Positions 49,648-58,861 of a DNA stretch of 64,000 nucleotides are shown here, in pieces. Location of the stretch: the NCBI GenBank assembly GCA_905221605.1, contig CAJNDS010000704.1, positions 10,001 through 74,000 on the forward strand. The letters are read 5' to 3'. The stretch's first letter is position 1; each line of letters opens with the position of its first letter. Under the pieces are notes generated by a model. The model did no database searches, was not told the origin of the DNA, and was given only the letters and a program-made list of their open reading frames with translations. This stretch comes from Symbiodinium natans. Its lineage: Eukaryota; Sar; Dinophyceae; Suessiales; Symbiodiniaceae. Both the position numbers and the translations under genes were made by a program.

Positions 49648-49775
49648 AAGGGGTAAAAGGAGGGACCCCTAGAAGGGACCCTTAATCCTGTATATACCGT
49701 GTATAGTCCATATGTACCCCTAAATAACCCCTAAGGGCCCTTATTAGGGTCCCTCCTTGTGCCCCTTAATAAGCC
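49648..49775 (+). mobile_element. Family I, copy 2
   Basis: TTAAGGGGTAAAAGGAGGGA at left and GGGTCCCTCCTTGTGCCCCT then TAA at right; middle GTATATACCGTGTATAG. Inverted relative at 229-335. Confidence 0.75.
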
Positions 49776-49948
49776 CCAATGCAGCTCCATACCCCACTGT
49801 AGACGGTCGAGCCTGATCCCTGCAAATCCTTGTGCCAATGTAAACCATTCCCGGCGGCTACAAGGCCCCACAGCCGAACCGGGTTTAGGGTTTACGGCTT
49901 AGGGTTTAGGGTTTGGGGTTTAGGGTTTAGGGTTTAACCCCTATTCCT

Positions 49949-50045
49949 AGGACCCAGCGTAGGCTCTCATTCCCTTTATTTAGGGGTTAGATTCCCGTAA
50001 AGCCGAAAAGGGCACCCTTTTGGTTCCTATTTTGCTCTTGGACCC
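49949..50045 (+). mobile_element. Family C, copy 6
   Basis: CTAGGACCCAGCGTAGGCTC, GGGGTTAGATTCCCGTAAAG, GGCACCCTTTTGGTTCCTAT, TGCTCTTGGACCC. Confidence 0.65.
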
Positions 50046-50341
50046 AGATTCTCTAAACTCCCTAAACCCTAACTCCCTCAACCCTACATGGTTTACTCTT
50101 GGAGCGGCAACGGCACCTCACAAATTGAGAGGCGGGTTTGGTGCCAGGTTTAGGGTTGAGGCTTTAAGGCTTCGGGCTTTTAAGCTTTGCCAAATAGCCC
50201 TAAACCCTAAACCCTAACCCCTAACCCCTAAACCCTAAACCCTAAACCCTAAACCCTAAACCCTAAACCCTAAACCCTAAACCCTAAAGCCTAAACCCCT
50301 TCCCGAAGCCCGAAAGCCACTCCAAGCTTTGAGCCGCACAG

Positions 50342-50380
50342 GCGCTTCCCTACATCGGCTTCGACGCCGGCGGCCGGCAG
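50342..50380 (+). CDS. Candidate short exon
   Basis: Acceptor CGCACAG|G, GC donor CGGCAG|GCAAAT. Frame ALPYIGFDAGGRQ. Phase 0 in and out, compatible with 50664. Confidence 0.5.
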
Positions 50381-50663
50381 GCAAATTAGGGTTCAGGGTT
50401 TAGGGTTTAGGGTTTAGGGTTTAGGGTTTAGGGTTCAAGGTTTAGGGTTTAGGGCTTAGGGTTTAGGGTGTAGACATCGGTCCGGGCTTTGCACATGCTG
50501 GGTCTGGAGTTTGGGGTTGACAGACTTTTCGCATTGAGATGAGTTGTTCTGGCAGAAAGCCCAGGTCGAACAGAGTTCGGTTACTTCTTGGCGTGCAAGG
50601 GCTGTTCGGCGGGTGGGGGCGTTTTTGGGTTTAGGGTTTAGGGTTTAGGGTTTTGCCTGACAG

Positions 50664-50749
50664 GTCCTGTTCCAGACGTCCTTCGTGCTGGCTGTCGAGT
50701 TTGTCTACATCGCGCCTCGCAGCAAGATAAGCTGCACATCGGGTTCGGA
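50664..50749 (+). CDS. Candidate exon, hydrophobic
   Basis: Acceptor CTGACAG|G, donor TCGGA|GTCGCC. Frame VLFQTSFVLAVEFVYIAPRS then KISCTSGS: likely membrane helix followed by basic loop. Confidence 0.65.
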
Positions 50750-51325
50750 GTCGCCCCAGACCCTAAACCCTAAACCCTAGACCCCGGTACCCTCAGCAAC
50801 CCTGAGTCCTCCGCCACGCCCTTACTTCGCCGTAAGACCGCAACCGTTACCTTACAAAAGCCAGGCCAAGCCAGGGTCAGAGACGCCAGTACCCCTTAAT
50901 GAAGGAGTTGTCCGTGGGTTTAGGGTTTAGGGTTTAAGGTTTAGGGTTTAGGGTTCCAAATACGGAGCCCTCTTGTATTTGGGGGAGTATTCCTTACTTT
51001 AGGAGTACTTGAGTCCCTAGCGGGTCTGTCGTCAAAGTTTTTGGGCTGCACATCGCCATAATTTCCCGAAGCAAGCTGCCCTTAGCTCGGCGGAGTGGTT
51101 GAACAAATCCCCAAGCCCTGAAAGCCCCAAGCCCTAAAGCCCTGCAAACCCTAAAACCCTAAGTCAACCCTGAAACCCTACATCAACCTAAACCCCAAAC
51201 ACGACAAGCCCTGAACAACCTTAGAAACCCCTAAACCCTAACCCTGAACCGTAAACCCTAAACCCTAAACAAACCCTAAACACTCCAAGCGCTATGTTTC
51301 TGGTTGAGGGCTTTCCTTCTGTCAG

Positions 51326-51380
51326 GGTGCAGTGGTGGAAGATCAGGTGGCATGCCCAAGCCCGGCATGATGTCGTCTGG
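51326..51380 (+). CDS. Candidate exon upstream of an all-telomere intron
   Basis: Acceptor CTGTCAG|GG, donor TCTGG|GTTTAG. Frame CSGGRSGGMPKPGMMSS, leaving two bases. Another open frame (VQWWKIRWHAQARHDVVW) exists but would not match the phase of the next exon. Confidence 0.5.
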
Positions 51381-51518
51381 GTTTAGGGTTAGGGTTTAGG
51401 GTTTAGGGTTTAGGGTTTAGGGTTTAGGGTTTAGGGTTTAGGGTTTAGGGTTTAGGGTTTAGGGTTTAGGGTTTAGGGTTTAGGGTTTAGGGTTTAGGGT
51501 TTAGGGTTTAGGGTTTAG
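51381..51518 (+). repeat. Candidate intron made only of TTTAGGG repeat
   Basis: 138 bp from GTTTAGGG to TTTAG, nothing but heptamers (one TTAGGG unit). Read as an intron it has a GT donor and an AG acceptor both formed by the repeat, and the flanking exons join in phase. Confidence 0.6.
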
Positions 51519-51612
51519 GAGGAAGCTGTCGCCGGGTGAACAGGCGGTGTACGAAGAGGCTCCCAGTGCTGCAAGGAAATTGGGCCGGCCTGCCAAGGCC
51601 TTCCTGGAATGG
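51519..51612 (+). CDS. Candidate exon with telomere-repeat acceptor
   Basis: Acceptor TTTAG|G, donor TGG|GTCCCT. Frame RKLSPGEQAVYEEAPSAARK then LGRPAKAFLEW. Basic/acidic, soluble. CCCTAAA array follows (51616-51688). Confidence 0.65.
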
Positions 51613-51701
51613 GTCCCTAAACCCTAAACCCTAAACCCTAAACCCTAAACCCTAAACCCTAAACCCTAAACCCTAAACCCTAAACCCCTACACCCGGCAA
51701 G

Positions 51702-51813
51702 CCCGAGAACTGGGCGAAAACTCGTCTTCGACCTCGTCGAGCTCCAGCAGCTCCTCAAGCGAGAAGCAAGACTTCAACTGCCCGAAACCATAGGATCTAC
51801 CAAGGCTCCGAAG
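51702..51813 (+). CDS. Candidate exon, helical
   Basis: Acceptor CGGCAAG|C, donor AAG|GTTTAG. Preferred frame PRTGRKLVFDLVELQQLLKR then EARLQLPETIGSTKAPK. Phase of 51519 would instead select PENWAKTRLRPRRAPAAPQ; unresolved. Confidence 0.5.
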
Positions 51814-51957
51814 GTTTAGGCTTTAGGGTTTAGGGTTTAGGGCTTAGGGTTTAGGGTTTAGGTTTAGGGTTTAGGGTTTAGGGTTTAGGGTTTAGGGTTT
51901 AGGGTTTAGGGTTTAGGGTTTAGGGTTTAGGGTTTAGGGTTTAGGGTTTAGGGTTTA
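51814..51957 (+). repeat. TTTAGGG array
   Basis: About 19 heptamers beginning at the donor of exon 51702. Confidence 0.95.
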
Positions 51958-51965
51958 TAAACTTC

Positions 51966-52064
51966 GTTGTAGGGTAGATAACCTTTTAACCTTTTTGGGG
52001 GTAATAGAATCCCCTTATAGTCCCAAAGGTTAACCTTTAGTTCCCCGAAGTACTGGACAACTAA
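51966..52064 (+). mobile_element. Family H, copy 2
   Basis: GTTGTAGGGTAGATAACC, then CCTTTTTGGGGGTAATAGAA, CCCAAAGGTTAACCTTTAG, TACTGGACAACTAAG. Close relative of the nested copy at 29851. Confidence 0.75.
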
Positions 52065-52437
52065 GTAAACCCCTGGGGCCCTACACCCCGACGTCCCAAG
52101 GATGCCTTGTTTGTAACCTACCCGAAGAGACCCAGGGGCTTCAAGGTTTCGAAGATGTTTTCTCATGGCGCCCTTACACCCTAAACCCTGAACCCTGAAC
52201 CCTAACTCCCAAACCCTAAGCCCCTAAACCCTACACACAGTAAACCCCCAAAACCCGAGTTCTAGGACCGATCCCCTACAGTTGCTGCGCAGAAGGGGGA
52301 GTGAGGGGGGGGGTGGGCAGTAATGTAGGGGCGCTTTTCTGTAAACGCCCGCAAGCTTTATTTAGGGTTTAGGGCTTTCGGATTTAGGGTTTAGGGTTAG
52401 ACCCTAAACCCTGAACCCCTGAACCCCAAACCCTAAG

Positions 52438-52509
52438 TGGAGAGCCCTCCAATCCCAGATACTGGCCGTCATCCGCGTGCTGCTGCACTACGTGATGCAC
52501 GAGCGGTGT
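52438..52509 (+). CDS. Candidate exon, helical
   Basis: Acceptor CCCTAAG|T, donor TGT|GTAAAG (good). 24 codons WRALQSQILAVIRVLLHYVM then HERC: hydrophobic helix with basic ends. Confidence 0.65.
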
Positions 52510-52529
52510 GTAAAGAAGAGCCCCGGGCC

Positions 52530-52900
52530 AATCTGAACAGGGACTTTCTTCAGAACCCCGAAAGAATGAAAGGAAGTAATCCGTTAAAATGCCCTTAAAA
52601 GGAGGGTTTTCTTAAGAACCCCGAAAGAATTCAAGAGAATGCTCCCCATATTACCCTTAAACGGAAGAAACGTTCTTTTCAAAAAAACCCCAATTTGTGT
52701 TTAGAGAAGAATTCCTGTTTTTCACCTACAAGAAAGTAGCTAGTTTTTTAAGATGTTTTCTGTGGTTCTTAAAACCCCCAAAGAATTCAAGAGAACAATC
52801 CCTATACTTCCCTTACAAGGAAGAGTAGTTTTTTTTAATTAAATTTGGGTGGTTCTTAAGGAAATTGTAGTGAAGGGATCTTTAGAACCCTGAAGTTCCT
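52530..52900 (+). repeat. Degenerate tandem repeat, about 115-bp unit
   Basis: TTCTTAAGAACCCCGAAAGA and AATTCAAGAGAATG-like phrases recur at about 52551, 52611 and 52775, with CCCTTAAAAGGA palindromes. Possibly nested AT-rich TIR elements. No exon. Confidence 0.55.
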
Positions 52901-52999
52901 AAGAGGTGGTGAGTCAAAGTATATAAATACCTGCTTAGGGTTTAGGGTTTAGAGTATAGGGTTTAGGGTTCAGGATTTAATTAGGATTAAGGGATTCGG

Positions 53000-53540
53000 G
53001 AGTCATTTTACGAACTAGATCCTCAACAACACCACCCCTAAACCCTGGAACCTCAAAAACCCCTGCAACCCCTAAAGCCCTGCAACCCTAAACCCTGGCC
53101 CCCGAAAAAAACTCTCATACCCCAAATCCCCTACAGCCCTCAAGGCCTAAACTTCTCAAACCCTGATACCCGAAACCCCTAGGGCTCTCAAACCCCTAAA
53201 CCCTCAAAACCCTAAAACTCTAGAACTCTCAAGGCCTCAAACCCTAAAAGACCCCAAAGCCCTCAAACCCAAAAGCTCTCACACCCCAAAAGCCCTAAGA
53301 ACCCTAAACCCCCGAAAACGCGTTGGCCCCGAAAGCCCAAAGCCAAAAAACTTCAAAGCCCTAAAGCCCCTATGCGCCCTGAATGCCCTTAAAACTCAAA
53401 CAGCCCTCAAACCCCAACACTCGAAAACGCCAAAAGCCCTAAAAACACTAAAAGCCCTAAATGCCCCAACCAAAACACCTAAAAGCCCTAGAAGCCCTAA
53501 AAAAATCAACATGCCCCAAATCCCCCCAAAGAAACTCGAA
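53000..53540. repeat. Decayed C-rich telomere-derived region
   Basis: CCCTAAA, CCCTCAAA and CCCTAAAAG variants without order. No coding sequence until exon 53550. Confidence 0.7.
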
Positions 53541-53549
53541 AAGCCCAAG

Positions 53550-53610
53550 GGTCTACGACTGGATCTTCGCGGTGGTCCTCTGCCTCGAGGTCTTGGGCTT
53601 CATGGCCTGG
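53550..53610 (+). CDS. Candidate transmembrane exon
   Basis: Acceptor GCCCAAG|G, donor TGG|GTGGGG. 20 codons VYDWIFAVVLCLEVLGFMAW, an almost pure membrane helix with one Glu and a flanking Asp. Resembles S-type helices of channels only in general character. Confidence 0.65.
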
Positions 53611-53617
53611 GTGGGGA

Positions 53618-53672
53618 GGCCCAGGGGGCCCCCCCCCCCCCCCTTTAGGGGGGGGGGGGGGGGGCCTCGAGC
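53618..53672. repeat. C/G hairpin around a telomere unit
   Basis: GAGGCCC and a C15 run, then TTTA, then a G19 run and GGCCTC: a near-perfect 25-bp-arm hairpin whose loop is the middle of CCCTTTAGGG. Confidence 0.85.
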
Positions 53673-53879
53673 TTAGAGGGTTTAGGGTTTAGGGTTTAGG
53701 GTTTAGGGTTTAGGGTTGAGGGTTTAGGGTTTAGGGTTTAGGGTTTAGGTGGTTTAGGCTTGTGGGTTGTGGGTTGAGGGTTAGTGAAAGCCTAAGCCCA
53801 AAGACCTAAACACTCATGAGGGCCGAAGTGTACCTTAAGGATTTAGGGTTCCAGAGTTTCGTTCAGGGTGTCTTACAGT

Positions 53880-54190
53880 GTACCCGGACCTAAACCTTAA
53901 ACCCTAAACCCTAAACGCAAAAGCCTAAACCCTAAACCCTAAGCCCTAAACCCTAAACCCTAAGCCCTAAACCCTAAACCCTAAACCCTAAGCCCTAAGC
54001 CCTAAACCCTAAACCCTAAACCTGCACGCTTCCTAAAACCCCAAGCCCCACTCTCCCTTCCTCAAAGCCGCGAGCTTACAACCCGAAGCCTGCGCGCTAA
54101 ACCCTGAAGCCCTAAACCCTGCACCCTAAACCCTAAACCCTAAACCCTAAACCCTAAACCCTAAACCCTAAACCCTAAACCCCCAACATT
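53880..54190 (+). repeat. CCCTAAA arrays
   Basis: Arrays 53890-54025 (with CCCTAAG variants) and 54110-54182. Regions 54200-54560 hold unique sequence without a clear exon. Confidence 0.85.
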
Positions 54191-54564
54191 TGAAACCCTG
54201 GACCATCTCTCATCCTCTGAAAGATTGCTTTACTTGGGTTTGCGGATTAGAGGTTAGGGGTATAGGGTTTGGGGGTTTGGGGTCTCGATTTAGAGCCTGA
54301 ATCCCTGAACCCTCAGATGTTTGGAAGAGTGGAGGGTTTCTGATGGGGTTGCGCGCCTTTCGTGGCCCTGAAGCTCGAAGGGTTTCATGGTTTAGGGTCT
54401 TGGATTCTGTGCGAATTACATGCGGGTACACCTACTTCTCGAATTCCCTTCTACGAGCCAGTCAATATGGGTTTAGGGTTTAGGGTTTTGGTTTTAGGGT
54501 GGTAGCACAAGGTGAGGTTCCTAGGGTTTACAGGGTGTTAGGGTCACTGCAGACTTCTAGAGTC

Positions 54565-54715
54565 CCCGAAATCCTAAACCCTAAACCCTAAACCCTAGAC
54601 CCTAAACCCTAAACCCTAAACCCTAGACCCTAAACCCTAAACCCTAAACCCTAAACCCTAAACCCTAAACCCTAAACCCTAAACCCTAAACCCTAAACCC
54701 TAAACCCTAAACCCT
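54565..54715 (+). repeat. CCCTAAA array
   Basis: About 20 heptamers with three CCCTAGA variants, ending 14 bp before the acceptor of exon 54729. Confidence 0.95.
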
Positions 54716-54728
54716 TAACCCAATTCAG

Positions 54729-54800
54729 GTCGGTTTGACTGCGGCGTGGTGCATTTTGGCGACGATCCTGTCCCCAACGAGCTACTTGCCCTACGGCACG
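54729..54800 (+). CDS. Candidate transmembrane exon
   Basis: Acceptor AATTCAG|G, donor ACG|GTGCGG. 24 codons VGLTAAWCILATILSPTSYL then PYGT. Phase 0 in and out, matching exit of 53550. Confidence 0.65.
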
Positions 54801-55122
54801 GTGCGGGCCTGAGGAGGGAAGGTTTAGGGTTTAGGGTTTAAGGCTCTAGGGTTTAGGGTTTAGGTTTTAGGGTTTAGGGTTTAGGGTTTAGGGTTTGGGA
54901 CTAGGACATGGGGGCTTACGATATTCGGGGTGGGGATCCTATTATTTCGGGGGGTCTATGTTAATGAGGGGTCCCTTATTATCGTAAACCTTCATGGGTT
55001 TTGGGTATAGGGAAACCAAAGGGAACCTGAAAGTTAATATTGGGAGTAGTTGTGAGCCTAACAGCCTAAAGCCGCACAACCACCCCCAAACGTCGCGCCC
55101 GAAAACCCTCTCCCATCCTGGT

Positions 55123-56698
55123 TTTGGCGGCTTGGAAAGGGTTTGGCAGCTGATGCTCATGATGCTGCCTGGTTTTCGGCGGCTTGGAAAGGGCTTGGCA
55201 GCTGATGCTCATGATGTTCCCTGGTTTTCGGCGGCTTGGAAAGGGCTTGGCAGCTGATGCTCATGATGCTCCCTGGTTTTCGGCGGCTTGGAAAGGGCAG
55301 CTGATGCTCATGATGCTCCCTGGTTTTCGGCGGCTTGGAAAGGGCTTGGCAGCTGCTCATGATGCTCCCTGGTTTTGGCGGCTTGGAAAGCGCTTGGCAG
55401 CTGATGCTCATGATGCTCCCTGGTTTTCGGCGGCTTGGAAAGGGCTTGGCAGCTGATGCTCATGATGCTCCCTGGTTCTCGGCGGCTTGGAAAGGGCTTG
55501 GCAGCTGATGCTCATGATGCTCCCTGGTTTTCGGCGGCTTGGAAAGGGCTTGGCAGCTGATGCTCATGATGCTCCCTGGTTTTCGGCGGCTTGGAAAGGG
55601 CTTGGCAGCTGATGCTCATGATGCTCCCTGGTTGGCAGCTGATGCTCATGATGCGGCTTGGAAAGGGCTTGGCAGCTGATGCTCATGATGCTCCCTGGTT
55701 TTCGGCGGCTTGGAAAGGGCTTGGCAGCTGATGCTCATGATGCTCCCTGGTTTTCGGCGGCTTGGAAAGGGCTTGGCAGCTGATGCTCATGATGCTCCCT
55801 GGTTTTGGCGGCTTGGAAAGGGCTTGGCAGCTGATGCTCATGATGCTCCCTGGTTTTGGCGGCTTGGAAAGGGCTTGGCAGCTGATGCTCATGATGCTCC
55901 CTGGTTTTCGGCAGGCTTGGAAAGGGCTCGGCAGCTGATGCTCATGATGCTCCCTGGTTTTGGCGGCTTGGAAAGGGCTTGGCAGCTGATGCTCATGATG
56001 CTCCCTGGTTTCGGCGGCTTGGAAAGGGCTTGGCAGCTGATGCTCATGATGCTCCTGGTTTTCGGCGGCTTGGAAAGGGCTTGGCAGCTGATGCTCATGA
56101 TGCTCCCTGGTTTTCGGCGGCTTGGAAAGGGCTTGGCAGCTGATGCTCATGATGCTCCCTGGTTTTTGGCGGCTTGGAAAGGGCTTGGCAGCTGATGCTC
56201 ATGATGCTCCCTGGTTTTCGGCGGCTTGGAAAGGGCTTGGCAGCTGATGCTCATGATGCTCCCTGGTTTTCGGCGGCTTGGAAAGGGCTTGGCAGCTGAT
56301 GCTCATGATGCTCCCTGGTTTTCGGCGGCTTGGAAAGGGCTTGGCAGCTGATGCTCATGATGCTCCCTGGTTTTTGGCGGGCTTGGAAAGGGCTTGGCAG
56401 CTGATGCTCATGATGCTCCCTGGTTTTCGGCGGCTTGGAAAGGGCTTGGCAGCTGATGCTCATGATGCTCCCTGGTTTTCGGCGGCTTGGAAAGGGCTTG
56501 GCAGCTGATGCTCATGAGCTGCTCATGATGCTCTGGTTTTCGGCGGCTTGGAAAGGGCTTGGCAGCTGATGCTCATGATGCTCCCTGGTTTTCGGCGGCT
56601 TGGAAAGGGCTTGGCAGCTGATGCTCATGATGCTCCCTGGTTTTCGGCGGCTTGGAAAGGGCTTGGCAGCTGATGCTCATGATGCTCCCTGATTTTCG
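55123..56698. repeat. 52-bp minisatellite, about 31 copies
   Basis: Unit contains GGCGGCTTGGAAAGGGCTTG and GCAGCTGATGCTCATGATGC then TCCCTGGTTTTC. Most units are 52 bp; short ones at about 55298, 55346, 55634 and 56510 carry deletions. 52 is not a multiple of 3, so the frame rotates each unit and open frames appear on both strands; they are not called as genes. Confidence 0.95.
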
Positions 56699-56748
56699 GC
56701 AGCTTAGGGGCGGGCTGGTGTGGGGGCTGTGGGGGGTGTTGGGGGCAG

Positions 56749-56797
56749 GCCTTTTCTTCCTCCATATCCTCACCTGGTCTCTCTTCGCACTTTCGAG
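56749..56797 (+). CDS. Candidate exon, hydrophobic; strand uncertain
   Basis: Acceptor GGGGCAG|GC, donor TCGAG|GTGGAG. Frame LFFLHILTWSLFALS, hydrophobic and consistent with neighbours. The opposite strand also offers a fine exon (56774-56831: GCAG|G to CAG|GTGAGG, reading SSYFQEILHLESAKRDQ). Confidence 0.4.
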
Positions 56798-57131
56798 GTG
56801 GAGGATCTCCTGGAAGTAGCTCGAACAGCTCCTGCGTGGGGGGCCGAAAGGAGGGGGGGGGGGGGTTTGGAAAGGACCCCTGCTGAACCGCCTATGGTCG
56901 ATGCGTTTACGTCGTGCGGGTGGCGCGGTCCTCCATGAAAAAATTGTGCACCGACCCCCCACCCCCCCCCCCCCCCCCCCCCCTCCGCGTTTTTGGGGGA
57001 GGGTTCCCTCCCCAAAACATCCAACACTTCGCCAGGGTCGGCGGACCTAGCCCTAAACCCCAAACCTCAAGCCCGAAACCCGAAACCCTCAAGCCCTAAA
57101 CCGCAAAGCGCGCGAAATCCCCAAACCTGAG

Positions 57132-57183
57132 GCAGTGATCGTCTTCTGCCTGGTCATCCTCAGCTTGTGGAAGGATGCTGGCG
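57132..57183 (+). CDS. Candidate transmembrane exon
   Basis: Acceptor CCTGAG|G, donor GGCG|GTTGAG or GC at GAT|GCTGGC. Frame AVIVFCLVILSLWKDAG, hydrophobic helix ending in charged KD. Confidence 0.6.
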
Positions 57184-57484
57184 GTTGAGGGTTTAGGGAC
57201 AGAGGGTTTATAGGGTTTGGGGTTTAGGGTTTAGGGATATAGGGTTTATAGGGTTTATAGGGTTTGGGGTCTTTAAGGGTTGAAGGGCAAACCCTACACC
57301 ACTTGTATTTCGCATGCGTGTTTTTGCTGGTTCGGCTTCCTACGGGCGAATGGGGGAATCGCGCTCGTGTCGGAAAATGTGAGGCGTTTTTGGTTGGGAT
57401 TGGAAGAAACCTGAAGCCCTAAACCCTAAACCCTAAACCCTCAACCCTAAACCCTAAACAAGGCTTAGGGGTCGCAGCCCACAG

Positions 57485-57520
57485 GAGCTGACGGCCACCG
57501 CCGCGTCCATGCGAAAGAAG
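57485..57520 (+). CDS. Candidate short exon
   Basis: Acceptor CCCACAG|G, donor AAG|GTTCCT. Frame ELTATAASMRKK; only 36 nt, phase 0 in and out, fits 57673. Confidence 0.5.
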
Positions 57521-57672
57521 GTTCCTTGGGGACCAAAGGAGCCTTAAACTTGGGGTGCATATACCCTCTGCTACTAGAATTCTGATTTTGGTAGTATGAA
57601 CAGCCCTTTCCCCTAAACCCTAAAACCTAAACCCTAAACCCTAAACCCTAGGGATCATTTCGCTCTTCCAAG

Positions 57673-57735
57673 GTCTTTGGCATGGTGGATGAGAAGCTGC
57701 AGGGCTGCTTGAAGGCTGTTAAGGATGAGCCCCGG
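57673..57735 (+). CDS. Candidate exon, charged
   Basis: Acceptor TTCCAAG|G; frame VFGMVDEKLQGCLKAVKDEP; GC donor CCCCG|GCTGGA or slightly longer. CCCTAAA upstream, TTTAGGG downstream. Its 3' part recurs twice in the following intron. Confidence 0.65.
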
Positions 57736-57739
57736 CTGG

Positions 57740-57890
57740 ACTTAGGGTTTAGGGTTTAGGGTTTAGGGTTTAGGGTTTAGGGTCTAGGGTCTAGGGTTTA
57801 GGGTTTAGGGTTTAGGGTTTAGGGTTTAGGGTTCTGGGTTCAGGTTTCAGGGTTCAGGGTTCAGGGTTCAGGGTTTAGGGTTAGGGTTGA
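57740..57890 (+). repeat. TTTAGGG array with GGGTTCA cluster
   Basis: Heptamers with two GGGTCTA units, ending in four GGGTTCA variants. Confidence 0.9.
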
Positions 57891-58225
57891 AGGCTGTTAA
57901 GGAGAACCGCGGCTGGCCTTAGGGCTCAGGGTTCACCCTTCAGGCTTTTGGGGTGTATGGTTTCGATTTTTCGGGTTTAGGGGTTTGGGGGTTTGGGGGT
58001 TTAGGGGTTTAGGGGTTTAGGGGTTTAGGGTTTTAGGGGTTTAGGGGTTTTGGGGTTTTGGGGTTTTAGGTGTTTTGGGGTTTTGGGGTTTAGCGGTTTA
58101 GGGGTTTAGGGGTTTAGGGTTTTAGGGGTTTAGGGATTTAGGGGTTTAGTTTTTTTTTTGTTTCGGGTTTAGGGGGTTTGGGGTGAAGGCTGTTGAGGAG
58201 GAGCCTATCTCGTCTTGTTGGCGGT
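57885..58225 (+). repeat. Two degenerate copies of the end of exon 57673, with variant array
   Basis: TTGAAGGCTGTTAAGGAGAA then CCGCGGCTGGCCTTAGGG (57887-57924), and TGAAGGCTGTTGAGGAGGAG (58184-58203), both matching exon bases 57708-57740. Between them lies a GGGGTTTAG/GGGGTTTTG array (57975-58150). Confidence 0.75.
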
Positions 58226-58670
58226 GGATCTCTCATGGAGGCTGATTCAAAACATCTACTGTAACTATCGAGTGCAAATCAGGTTTGAACGAACCCTTCT
58301 TCTGATGCACCCTGTCGGTGCTTTGATGTTTAGGGGATTGGGGTTAACCCTGGAAAAATGTATGTGCTTTTTAGGTATAAGTAGCTAGGAACTCAGAACC
58401 ACAAATGTAGTCACGTATACTCCCAAACCCAGCTACACAGCCTGGCCTGGGCCCTACTTACCAACCTCTCCTTGTAGAGGCTTCCCCAAGACCCAAACCC
58501 TCAAGCCTCAACCCAAAGCCTTTGTTGCCCTTGCCCTTGTTGTGGAGAAGACAATAGCTCTTCTCGTTGAACCTCAACCCTAAACCCTAAACCCTAAACC
58601 CTAAACCCTAAGCCCTAAACCCCAAACCCTAAACCCTAAACCCTAAACCTCTGTACACAATCGGGCCCGA
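58226..58670. other. Intron-like region
   Basis: Unique sequence then decayed C-rich units and a CCCTAAA array (58575-58648). No exon called. Confidence 0.45.
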
Positions 58671-58677
58671 ACGGCAG

Positions 58678-58728
58678 TCTCTCCTTCTGTCTGGCTCAAA
58701 CGCAGCATCCTTTCTTTACCACACCAAC
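58678..58728 (+). CDS. Weak candidate exon
   Basis: Acceptor ACGGCAG|T; frame SLLLSGSNAASFLYHT; no clear donor. CCCTAAA on both sides. Confidence 0.3.
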
Positions 58729-58787
58729 CCTACAACCCTAAACCCTAAACCCTAAACCCTAAACCCTAAATCACCACCTCGATCCAG

Positions 58788-58861
58788 AAGATGACAACAC
58801 CACCAAAGGGACCAGTCCATTCACCACATCGATCCACCAGATGGAAAGCTCATTTTACTTG
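58788..58861 (+). CDS. Candidate exon whose donor is a mobile-element end
   Basis: Acceptor GATCCAG|AA; frame DDNTTKGTSPFTTSIHQMES then SFYL; donor TTG|GTAGCC is the left TIR of family B copy 3. A direct repeat (CACCACCTCGATCCA / CACCACATCGATCCA) lies within. Confidence 0.55.

Noticed and set aside
55157-56508. Long frames in the minisatellite on both strands (up to 161 codons)
   Set aside because: Explained by a stop-poor 52-bp repeat with rotating frame; no non-repetitive coding context.
55123-56698. CRISPR array
   Set aside because: Repeats are contiguous without unique spacers, and the context is eukaryotic.
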